The translations under genes and the position numbers were made by a program. Under the pieces are notes generated by a model. It was not told the origin of the DNA and did not search any database. It was given only the letters and a program-made list of their open reading frames with translations. Below are positions 1 through 7,388 of a DNA stretch of 11,095 bases, in pieces; position 1 is the stretch's first letter, and each line of letters starts with the position of its first letter. The DNA is from Cephalothrix spiralis (taxonomy: Eukaryota; Nemertea; Palaeonemertea; Archinemertea; Cephalotrichidae): positions 1 to 11,095 of the forward strand of contig JAUCNG010381925.1 of NCBI GenBank assembly GCA_032353305.1, in the 5' to 3' direction.

Positions 1-152
1 ATTAACGCAGAAACCACTGACACAGGACAACACAAATATACTAAAAATCTCGACTTTTATTGTCTTCGATGAGTTGACCAAGATTCTAACTTTGTGTGTG
101 TGTGGGGAGGGGGGGGGTTAACCCACCCGCCCCACTGGAATATCCGCCACTG
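1..152 (-). mobile_element. Terminal part of a hAT-like DNA transposon (one end only)
   Basis: Read on the minus strand from 152, the sequence starts CAGTGGCGGATATTCCAG and runs into G-rich and C-rich tracts. This resembles the CAGTGGCGGAT-type ends seen in many animal hAT elements (family knowledge). The next eight bases, 153-160 (GGCATTAC), would be the target-site duplication. They lie at the point where similarity to the downstream LRR gene begins, as expected if the element inserted into an LRR copy. The body includes a GT repeat and G-run at about 93-117 and a GGGTTAACCC palindrome at 115-124. The other end and any transposase are outside the window, so superfamily and length are unproven. 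Confidence 0.45.
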
Positions 153-154
153 GG

Positions 155-275
155 CATTACAAAATATAACCTTCGACTCCTTGTCTGAAAAATATGGGTC
201 TGAAAAATATGGGTTAGATGTACCCGCGAAGAAGTATTCAAGCTTCGAAATCTGAAAGGTTGCAAGGGTTGGATT
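155..275 (+). pseudogene. Broken copy of the LRR gene (relic of a paralogue)
   Basis: This stretch matches part of the intact LRR gene at 6251-6345. The core, 232-258, matches 6302-6328 at 26 of 27 bases (codons for VFKLxNLK). Upstream, 155-170 matches 6251-6266, and TGTCTGAAA and GTTAGA.GTACC recur in the same order. The frame is broken: two extra bases lie before GAAGTATTC, and a 15-base block is tandemly duplicated at 184-198 and 199-213. Weaker similarity seems to continue past an internal deletion to about 340, where CTATC...TTAGG...AATTTCC parallels the codons for LSDNLGNKFP. The left side stops at the hAT-like terminus. It is a dead member of the same gene family, not an exon, because the frame cannot be kept. 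Confidence 0.65.
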
Positions 276-445
276 GTTATACGTATGCAGGCCTCAAAGT
301 CATTTTGCTATCTCAATATTAGGATTTTATTAATTTCCCCCGTAGAGCACCATATTTGTGTCACTAAAAATATAATTAGCAGTTTTAAAGCAGGTGCGGA
401 TTAATATAAAATAATTTTATTGGAAATATGATTGATGAACTACAC

Positions 446-464
446 TATATATATATATATATAT
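446..464. repeat. (TA)n microsatellite, possible TATA element of the SLC22 gene
   Basis: Nineteen bases of uninterrupted TA repeat end about 29 bases before the preferred ATG at 493. If it serves as the TATA region, transcription would start around 475-495. The earlier in-frame ATG at 463, which overlaps the repeat, would then not be in the message. This regulatory role is inference; the repeat itself is directly visible. Confidence 0.6.
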
Positions 465-492
465 GATTTTTGAAACTGTTCATCTGATAAAA

Positions 493-2169
493 ATGGCAGA
501 CTTGATTCATAATGCAGAGGAATTCCAGACAGAAGTAGAGTATTGCAAGTTTCCAAATAGCAATGCAGATTATGTAAGCCATGCTAAAACAGAGGGTGAT
601 TTTGTGGCCGAAAACCCACCTGGAGAACCTAGTGCTGATACACCAACGATCTCAAGTTTTGATGATATACTAAACATGGTAGGAAGTAGTGGAAGGTATC
701 AGATTTTCCTTTTTATTGCATACTCATCAATCGAAATGAGTTGTGGTGCAATGATAATGTACTATGTGTTCGAAATAGGAAACCCAGGTTGGAGTTGCCA
801 AAATGGCAATAATACGTCTTCAAAAGAGGGGGTATGCAATAATTCATTACCATGTGATAAGTTTACCTTTAGTGGTGATTATGAGTCGGTAGTTACGGAG
901 TGGAATTTGATATGTGGAGACAAATACATATCAAAATTAATAGCAAGCATATTTTTTACTGGATTATTTGTTGGGTCTATGTTTGGAGGACAGTTGTCGG
1001 ATATGTTTGGAAGAAAAAGGATCATTATGATCGTTTGGGGTTCCGCCATCGTTCTTCAATCTTCACTGTATTTTATAACAGATATGTATGTTTATATTGC
1101 AATTCGATTTTTTGTCGGTGTATGCGTTGGATGTAATCTTTCATCCACAACTGTTTTTATAACTGAATGGCTAGGACCCAGGAGTCGAGAAATAGCCATG
1201 TTTTGGACAGGCTGGACAATTGGTTGGGCATATGTAATCGTTGTGGCATATTTTGTGCAAGATTGGAGAAAACAGGCCTTAGCAACGGGGTTGTTTACGC
1301 TGCCTGTATTTCCTGTCCTACTGTTTATCATGCCTGAAAGTGCACGATGGCAACTTCAAAAACATCGATATAAAGATGCACTGAAGTGTTTAAGTACGGC
1401 AGCAAAGTATAATAAACAGGAAGCTCCCAAGTTAGATATGTTAAAGGCAGTTGCTGAAAAAGTCTTCGATGAAAAACACGAAAGTAAGAAGTATTCTTTA
1501 CTTGATTTACTTAGAACACCAAAACTAACACGTCAAGTACTCGTAGTAGGATATTTACGTTTTACTTGTGCTTTGATAAATTACGGCATAAATTCCGAAA
1601 TGGCAGATTTTACAGGAAACATTTATGTGAATTTCACAATACCCCTGTGTATTTCACCATTTACTAATTTGTTTGCCATATATTTGTTAAACAAAATAGG
1701 AAGAAGATGTACATATACGGTATCTGTAGTCTTGAACCTTTGTGCAGGAATGATACCACTGGCTGTTCTATCTACGATTGGATTAGGAGAGGACACTTCT
1801 GTAGGAATAATTGCAGCTGTAACCATGAATGCGATGGATGGAGCATGGTCCGGTTCAGGAATGTTAAGCCAGGAACTATTTCCAACATTGCTTAGAAACG
1901 GTGCAAACGGTTTTTCGAACTCAATGAACAGAGTCGGTGGTATTATTGCACCAGAAATTGGACTATTAACATCAATTCATCCGGCGGGCCCTTTTCTAGT
2001 ATATATATTTGTTGGATTATCAAGTATCATATTGTTGTGGATCAGTTTACCTGAAACCAAAGGCACAAAGATGCCAGACAAAATACCTGACTGGAACTGG
2101 CCTTGTTTTAAAGATCTCAAAAGAAATAATCAATTCCAATTAGGAGAAGTTGATGAAAGTGTCGCGTGA
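493..2169 (+). CDS. SLC22-family organic ion transporter (MFS), single exon
   Basis: An intact 558-residue membrane transporter of the SLC22 family (organic cation/anion/carnitine carriers of the plasma membrane), close to the usual 530-580 residues. Visible hallmarks, numbered from the ATG at 493: the N-terminal SFDDIL..VG..GRYQ element before TM1 (TM1 about 70-91); a long extracellular loop with spaced cysteines, sequons NNT and NNS, and the family block VTEWNLICGD; the MFS loop 2-3 motif GGQLSDMFGRKR (165-176); PESARW (281-286) before the large cytosolic loop; NKIGRR (400-405); ELFPTLLRN (461-469); and LPETKG (519-524). About twelve hydrophobic segments fit the fold. Arg480, in NRVGG, sits where OATs and OCTNs have Arg and OCTs have Asp, so anion or zwitterion transport is more likely than simple cation transport (inference). 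The ATG at 493 has a strong context (A at -3, G at +4); the ATG at 463 is weak. No intron interrupts it and I see no AATAAA close downstream. The exact substrate and paralogue are unknown. Confidence 0.93.
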   Translation: MADLIHNAEEFQTEVEYCKFPNSNADYVSHAKTEGDFVAENPPGEPSADTPTISSFDDILNMVGSSGRYQIFLFIAYSSIEMSCGAMIMYYVFEIGNPGWSCQNGNNTSSKEGVCNNSLPCDKFTFSGDYESVVTEWNLICGDKYISKLIASIFFTGLFVGSMFGGQLSDMFGRKRIIMIVWGSAIVLQSSLYFITDMYVYIAIRFFVGVCVGCNLSSTTVFITEWLGPRSREIAMFWTGWTIGWAYVIVVAYFVQDWRKQALATGLFTLPVFPVLLFIMPESARWQLQKHRYKDALKCLSTAAKYNKQEAPKLDMLKAVAEKVFDEKHESKKYSLLDLLRTPKLTRQVLVVGYLRFTCALINYGINSEMADFTGNIYVNFTIPLCISPFTNLFAIYLLNKIGRRCTYTVSVVLNLCAGMIPLAVLSTIGLGEDTSVGIIAAVTMNAMDGAWSGSGMLSQELFPTLLRNGANGFSNSMNRVGGIIAPEIGLLTSIHPAGPFLVYIFVGLSSIILLWISLPETKGTKMPDKIPDWNWPCFKDLKRNNQFQLGEVDESVA

Positions 2170-2348
2170 ATTCATATTATATGAATTTTATTGCAATATG
2201 TGCCGACTAGCGGCTATGTTGCACATTACATGTATATATATATACATGATACATAATTAGATGTTATTACATATCAGGACATGGGGCCCTATATTTAAAA
2301 AAAGAAACAGGTACATGTAAAGCCAGTAGTAAATCAGATGTACATGTA
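2170..2348. other. Downstream flank of the SLC22 gene, no gene
   Basis: Presumed 3' UTR and flank. It contains a perfect 20-bp AT palindrome at 2229-2248 (CATGTATATA and its complement), TACATGTA at 2227-2234, 2312-2319 and 2341-2348, and a short A-rich run at about 2296-2307. No canonical AATAAA was found here. Confidence 0.5.
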
Positions 2349-2622
2349 TTATAAGAGGGTAATACCTAAATTTTCAAATGCTTTGAATAATTCTTTTCTC
2401 AGCTTAAAATCTTCCGATGCACCTTATGGCTGTATCATCTGTGGTATCGTCACTTGAAAATAGAATATATATATCGATGTTGTTTAGATTAATATCAGTT
2501 GCTTTATAAAATTCTTCTCTTAATTTGTCATATGCTGGACAGTCAAAAATAACATGATTTTCGTCCTCTATTTTTACATTTCCTCCGATCAGGGGGTATT
2601 TTTTCATGCCTTCTTTTTTCAA
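2349..2622 (-). pseudogene. Remnant of a non-LTR retrotransposon (C-terminal end of reverse-transcriptase ORF)
   Basis: On the minus strand the frame reads IEDENHVIFDCPAYDKLR, the pattern IEDExHxxxxCpxYxxLR at the extreme C-terminus of many LINE reverse-transcriptase proteins (a zf-RVT-like knuckle, C-x2-C-x10-H-x4-C). Decay is visible. Where the first two cysteines are expected (CPLC) the copy reads YPLI: Tyr at 2596-2598 and Ile at 2587-2589. The frame stops at 2404-2406. Dropping one base there lets reading continue as KLRKELFKAFENLG to a second stop at 2349-2351, so a one-base shift has broken the tail. The open frame begins at a TTG with a stop just before it, so there is no usable start. 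A dead 5'-truncated fragment; the LINE family cannot be named. Confidence 0.6.
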
Positions 2623-3300
2623 TCATATACATGTATATAACGATTTATTCAGGAGATATACAATTTGATATACAATTATGCATAGCGTTGAAAGCTCTTG
2701 AAAAATTATATCTTGAATCGGGAATAAATTTTGAAGTATAGCTTTAATAACGCTTTCATTTGAAACTATATACTGTTAGATCTTGATTTCCAAATTTAAG
2801 AAAATTAATTTTGTTATTTCTGTTTAAATTTTGAAACTCAGATTTTCCATGGTCCGAAACAGGTCATTTCTTTGAGCAGTCAGAAGGGTGCAGTCGAGAA
2901 ATTTTTTTATTCGTTTTGTTTTCTGGCGCCACACGGACACGCAGGAGTTGGATTACTTTGAAAATTATGAGCATATCTAATGCCCATTTAAAAGTAACCA
3001 AACTCTTAATCTATTTAAAAATTTGGGTGCATGATAGGGAGTTTACGTTCTATTACATAAATGAGGATGTTCTGTTTTGTGTCGTCGTTTATAGCTATAT
3101 AGCGAGACTCGGCTAATTTGATCACACTTGATTTATCATATCTTTTAGATGAACGAGCTGCATATTACGTAGGCTAACGATTTGCATATTGCCGAAAGAT
3201 AGAACTAATATATTTAGGCTTTGTACTTTGTATCCATAACAATCTAAATGGTCTGAATCCTACGGTTTGCCAATTTATGTTTTCAAGGACCTTAGTTGTG
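2623..3300. other. Non-coding AT-rich interval
   Basis: About 680 bases without a supportable gene. It holds TACATGTA at 2628-2635 and a weak inverted pair (AGCGTTGAAAGCT near 2684, AGCTTTAATAACGCT near 2740). The open frame at 2916-3116 has no recognisable domain and shows no coding character. The stretch reads like old interspersed repeat, but I cannot assign a family. Confidence 0.4.
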
Positions 3301-3450
3301 TTATAGAGTCGTGAATAACCCCTGAATTTAGGGTGTACCGTTTTGAAATTTTTTCGAATTTCTAATGCGGCTATGTTTCATGCGTTTCTAAGTGGTAAAA
3401 AACGATACTTGATAAAGTTTCAGAATTTTCCCGCCAAAATTGAAGGAGTG

Positions 3451-3473
3451 CCGCCATTTTTCCAAAATGGCGG
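3451..3473. repeat. Short perfect hairpin (CCGCCATTTT arms)
   Basis: Arms 3451-3460 (CCGCCATTTT) and 3464-3473 (AAAATGGCGG) are exact reverse complements around a 3-base loop TCC. Related words occur nearby (CCCGCCAAAATT at 3430, AAAATGGAGTGCGCCATTGG at 3525), suggesting repeat-derived sequence. The structure is seen directly; no function is known. Confidence 0.6.
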
Positions 3474-3540
3474 AAATATTCTAATTTTGATTTTTTGTTA
3501 TAAATTTGCCGTAGTCTAATCACAAAATGGAGTGCGCCAT

Positions 3541-3744
3541 TGGATTCCCTGTGGTCGAAAACCCTATTAACATCCAAGTTTCATTTCTCTAGCCCAATCA
3601 GAAGTCTCAAAATTAAGCAAAGCGAATACAATTTTTAAGCAACGTCTCAAAAAATAGACATTTTTTAGTTAGGGCACTTCTGATTGAGATAGAAAAAAAA
3701 ATATTGGTATTTTTGAATTCCTTGTACCCGAAAACCCCACCTTA
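3541..3744. repeat. Repeat module with flanking direct repeats and internal inverted repeats
   Basis: Two imperfect direct repeats of about 30 bases bracket the block: 3541-3570 (TGGATTCCCTGTGGTCGAAA...) and 3714-3744 (TGAATTCCTTGTACCCGAAA...), sharing roughly four fifths of positions. Between them lies an inverted pair: the reverse complement of 3585-3605 and the forward 3676-3696 both begin ACTTCTGATTG and agree at 18 of 21 bases, giving a stem around a 70-base loop. This fits a small non-autonomous transposon or a tandem module of a larger interspersed repeat. No coding remnant is visible. Confidence 0.45.
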
Positions 3745-5014
3745 AGTCGAGGTTCTATATTCCTAATCCTATTATCTTCCGAGTTAGGAGCGATCAAAAA
3801 TCCGCATCTATTCTGTCACTTTCACTCGCGCCTTCGGATAATAGTTTTAACTCAGGCACCTGCAGACATTCGTAATTAAAATGCATTCCCGGATACACCC
3901 CGATTACCACTTTCAATCATTTTAATCATTAGATGATACCCAATTTGCCGAAAAGCTTTGTGCATCTGATTATCTAAATTGAAAATTTTGTATATTATAA
4001 AAATGTATCTATTGAAACTTTCGTACAATGAGAATAAAATTTCATTTTAATTTAATATATGAGAATTTTTAAAGGGATCACAAATGTACATGGATGATTA
4101 CAGTTATAATATATATAAACATTGTATAGATCTAATTTGCATTCAATTTTTTATTTGAATGATCATGTTCATTTACAGATAAGACGGGTGCATAACCGGT
4201 TCGGTTGTTCGAACTTATATTGGTTTACAAATGTCTGATCACGGCCTACAATATCCGTAATCTTAATCGTATCGTTCGACTACACTTTCCGCGGCGGGGG
4301 TGTTGGAGGGCGATACGGAGTGACTACGGACCTTCGTATACTAAGGTAGTTCGAACTATGAAATACGATAACAAATAATTAAATTGGTATGACATACCGA
4401 ACCCCCCTCGAGAACAGGTTTTATTGCATTTTTAGGCCACTTCGATACCTTGATTTTCAATTTCGAAATTAAAAAATTTCTACGGTGTCGATCGATCGAC
4501 ACCATCGACACCGCTGCTACGCCCTTGTTGACAATGCTTTTCACATATCGCTTGACTGGCCATCATTTACCTAGATTTTCAAAAGCGAACTAAAATCGAA
4601 CTCTCTGTGTGATGGCATCTTAAGTTATCAAACACTCAAAAATAAGCTTAATGGCACACTATAATATGTCGTATTGATTTGAACTTTATTATGATTATTG
4701 GATATACTTTGGATCTATATTTAAAAAGGATAGATTAAATTATTAACATTTTATGTTTTAACTGTGTTATAGTCTATATCATAAAAGATAAATGGCGCAT
4801 GCGTATTAAACCTTTTGCATGCGTTGTCATACGATATCAGATCATATCATGAATAAATAAATTGATTAATTTGACCAATTAACAAAACGTTGAATGATAG
4901 AAATGACTTGTATGTTAATTTTAGATTGTATTTGATGTATATCATTCACATTACACAATGAAAAAGGTCAAATCTAGCGGAAAAGAATCAAAAATAGAGC
5001 GTGGGAAAATTAAG
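3745..5014. other. Non-coding interval with a 20-bp perfect palindrome
   Basis: About 1.27 kb without a supportable gene on either strand. I searched it specifically for minus-strand exons carrying the missing second half of CZIB and found none. Visible structure: a perfect 20-base palindrome at 4484-4503 (GGTGTCGATC and its complement) beside a second GTGTCGATG copy in the same orientation, and a locally GC-rich patch at about 4285-4345. The minus-strand open frame at 4356-4544 starts with GTG, covers the palindrome and matches nothing I know. Confidence 0.4.
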
Positions 5015-5082
5015 TGACGTCATGACTGAAAATATAGGTAGAAATCACTTGCTGCTGATTGGCTGAAAATACTATATATTTT
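5015..5082 (+). promoter_or_regulatory. Candidate promoter: CRE, inverted CCAAT and TATA in order
   Basis: A full CRE palindrome TGACGTCA (5015-5022), an inverted CCAAT box ATTGG (5058-5062, in GCTGATTGGCTG) and a TATATATTTT element (about 5073-5082) occur in core-promoter order. Transcription would start near 5105-5115 on the plus strand. That is about 560 bases before the LRR gene's ATG, implying a long leader or a leader intron. The sites are visible; assignment to the LRR gene is inference from position and strand. Confidence 0.4.
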
Positions 5083-5670
5083 ACTATGTGCATGTATTAA
5101 GCTTCCAACCCTCTCTAAAATCCGTGTGCATGCAGCATGTTATCATGAAAGTACAGAAACTATATCGTTGAACCACTTGTCTATACATTTAATCCCAGGA
5201 GGCACGCACCGGGATGAATGAACTATAGGAAAATAGTATTGGCAATCTCGAAGATTTTTTTTTATAATTTAGTTTTTTTTATATTTTTCAAATAGAAATA
5301 TATATTTAACAATTGTATAACAAAAATCCCTCCCCCCCACCTCAAATATGCTTTTTTATAGATGATCAACGTATACTGAGTACATGTACGTGTATCGGTT
5401 TTACATGTTCACATGATCACGGTGCAGTGTAGTGATCAAGACTCTGCATACGTAAAATCGATAAAAAAGCTCGTATTGAAATCATATTCGATTAATGGAT
5501 GTAGTAATAGAGAGTCACTTCAATGAATATCGTTCCATGTCACTAACTTATAAAAACATGTATTTAAAAACTTAACCCGGCAATGCATGTGACATTGGTG
5601 GAATTATTGTTAGCATTGAAAAGGTAAATAAGGATATTACATACTATATAATTTGTTGAAAAACTACAAA
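5083..5670 (+). other. Presumed leader region of the LRR gene
   Basis: About 590 bases between the candidate promoter and the LRR start codon. It has T-rich low complexity at 5252-5290, a C-run at about 5330-5340 and TACATGTA at 5381-5388. Several short upstream ATGs are present. An in-frame TAA at 5629-5631 shows that the LRR frame does not continue upstream without splicing. No separate gene is seen. Confidence 0.4.
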
Positions 5671-7119
5671 ATGCCTAAGCGTAAATCAGTAGCAAAACTA
5701 TCTGATATTTGCATGAATCACTTAGTGGATTATACCGGAGGATTAGGAGAATATCAAATCATTATCTCACGTGAACATAAAAAAGGATTAAGATCAAAAC
5801 AGCCAATTGAACTTCCACAGACTATTTGTGAAGAAATTTTGAATAAGTACTATAAAAAACTAAATTTGTTTCAACTTAATATTTTCCTGCATGAAAATAT
5901 CGAATCTATTAAACTTTCTATCTTAGATTCAGCTATATTTGTACTTTTACGATTCCGTTGCTTTAAAATTAAGTATTTTGCTTTTGAATATGATGGAGCG
6001 AACATTTTTACAGGAAGAGAATTTGAAGAATTCGGTATAGAGTTAGCTCACTGGTTAGAGGATTCTTGCAGTGAATTGATTACTTTTTCTGCACCTATTA
6101 TCAGTGACAAAAGAAATCTAAAGATTTTAGCTGAAAAAGCAAATAAGTTGGAAAATCTTATTCTAGGCCAACCCGCTACCATAGACATTGAGTATCAAGA
6201 CAACGGACTAGATTTTCTCTTGACGGAAAGGACTGGTTCTTCTTTGATGTCATTACAAAGTCTCACCTTCGTGTCTGAAAGAATGTTAGAGGTACCAGAA
6301 AAAGTATTCAAGCTTCCAAATCTGAAAGTACTTAGGCTGAAAGGGATGGATCTCACTCTCGGAGTGAGTAGGAAGAACACCGGCTTCGGGATGGTAATGC
6401 AGCCGAATTATGTTATTGAAGACTTAGCTGCAGGACGACTTATTTTTTTTCATCTATCAGATAATTTAGGCAATAAATTTCCAAATCTTAAAAGACTTTC
6501 CGTAAACATTTATAGTGGACGAGTTCCCTATCCCGTCTTCGGTTCATTTTTAAATCTTACCGATTTAGAATTTTTTGGTAATTTTGACACAATAAAATTA
6601 TTCATCTTGGGATATGGTATGAAATTAAGAAGTTTATATCTCGATGAGTGTGATGATCCTTCTTATATTTTTCAATTCTGTCAAAATCTTCATACTCTTA
6701 CATTATTCTCAAAAAACGTAGCTGAGTTTGATTTTCCAGAAATTCTTCCCATCATGGACAACCTAAAATGTCTTAATATCACAAATATTCATGAACCCAC
6801 GAAATTAATGGAAAGATTGATGTGCAGTATACCGTTAATAGAGGAACTGACTGTATCCGACCCTACCAAGGATTTATTAGAAGTACCATTATCTACACAT
6901 GGGTTTCTTCGTCTTAAACATTTAGAATTGAGATCAAGAACATGTGAATGTTATATGAATTTTTTATCTAGTCTAATTATGTCAGACAACGATTTAAATA
7001 CTGTGAATTTGAAATGCTTTTCGTTTTCAAAGCATGAAATTGGTGAAATTGAAAATCTGAGACGACACGCAATAAGTGCAAATTTAGATATTGATATTAC
7101 GTATACTGCAGCCTTTTAG
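5671..7119 (+). CDS. Leucine-rich-repeat protein, single exon, with N-terminal BC-box-like motif
   Basis: An intact 482-residue intronless protein. The first ATG in the frame is at 5671 (A at -3); the 18 bases before it in the open frame start with TTG and are not counted. The N-terminus has KLSDICMNHL (9-18), which fits the BC-box core LxxxCxxx-hydrophobic, followed by ELPQTICEEIL (47-57). The pair recalls the VHL-box of ZYG11/ZER1-type receptors, which bind Elongin B/C and Cullin-2. The rest is degenerate leucine-rich repeats: LPNLKVLRL (215-223), FPNLKRLSV (270-278), LRSLYL (319-324), LKCLNI (365-370), IEELTV (390-395), LRLKHLEL (413-420). There is no signal peptide or membrane segment, so it is probably intracellular. 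It is much shorter than ZYG11 and has no visible armadillo part. A substrate-receptor role in a ubiquitin ligase is a hypothesis. A broken relative lies at 155-275, so the family is multi-copy. Confidence 0.8.
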   Translation: MPKRKSVAKLSDICMNHLVDYTGGLGEYQIIISREHKKGLRSKQPIELPQTICEEILNKYYKKLNLFQLNIFLHENIESIKLSILDSAIFVLLRFRCFKIKYFAFEYDGANIFTGREFEEFGIELAHWLEDSCSELITFSAPIISDKRNLKILAEKANKLENLILGQPATIDIEYQDNGLDFLLTERTGSSLMSLQSLTFVSERMLEVPEKVFKLPNLKVLRLKGMDLTLGVSRKNTGFGMVMQPNYVIEDLAAGRLIFFHLSDNLGNKFPNLKRLSVNIYSGRVPYPVFGSFLNLTDLEFFGNFDTIKLFILGYGMKLRSLYLDECDDPSYIFQFCQNLHTLTLFSKNVAEFDFPEILPIMDNLKCLNITNIHEPTKLMERLMCSIPLIEELTVSDPTKDLLEVPLSTHGFLRLKHLELRSRTCECYMNFLSSLIMSDNDLNTVNLKCFSFSKHEIGEIENLRRHAISANLDIDITYTAAF

Positions 7120-7171
7120 TATGAAGCGTTGATTATAGATGTTGCAAATACATGTTTCAAATACATGTTGT

Positions 7172-7388
7172 CAAGTGCCTATAGTAAGAGGTGCTCTCTA
7201 CTTAGTACTAAAATCTAATAGATTATATCAGATCATCTGTGGCGCATTACCCCATGTTGATTTAGATAACATATAAATGCTAAACAGATGTGTCTAAGTA
7301 CTCATCACTGATTGGCGAATGCTACAAGATATCACCACAGATCATCTGAACGAGACTAGAAGAGAGCACCTCTTACTATAGGCACCTG
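7172..7388. mobile_element. 217-bp MITE with long terminal inverted repeats and matching 7-bp flanks
   Basis: The left end begins CAAGTGCCTATAGTAAGAGG at 7172. The reverse complement of the right end begins CAGGTGCCTATAGTAAGAGG at 7388. The match runs 28 bases through GTGCTCTCT with one difference. A second, inner pair is CAGATCATCTGTGG (7229-7242) against CCACAGATCATCTG (7335-7348). ATGTTGT directly flanks both ends (7165-7171 and 7389-7395), as for a target-site duplication. No open frame lies inside, so it is non-autonomous. The CA...TG ends suggest hAT or a relative, but hAT usually duplicates 8 bases, so the superfamily is open. It begins 52 bases after the LRR stop codon, probably in that gene's 3' UTR, and also within CZIB intron 4 if that gene is intact. 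Confidence 0.85.

Noticed and set aside
463-492. Ten extra N-terminal residues of the SLC22 protein from the ATG at 463
   Set aside because: That ATG overlaps the TA repeat and has T at -3; the ATG at 493 has A at -3 and G at +4 and gives a normal family length.
3371-3577. Minus-strand open frame of 68 residues
   Set aside because: Lies in hairpin-rich repeat sequence and has no recognisable domain.
4195-4220. Possible tRNA B-box (GGTTCGGTTGTTCGAAC)
   Set aside because: No A-box or cloverleaf could be placed around it on either strand.
4356-4544. Minus-strand open frame across the 20-bp palindrome
   Set aside because: Starts with GTG, short, no domain; its repeated VS/ID residues come from the palindrome.
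4560-4640. Possible minus-strand exon with AG and GTAAAT borders
   Set aside because: Every frame has a stop and none resembles the missing part of CZIB.
5653-5670. Upstream extension of the LRR protein
   Set aside because: The open frame there begins with TTG, not ATG; the first ATG is at 5671.
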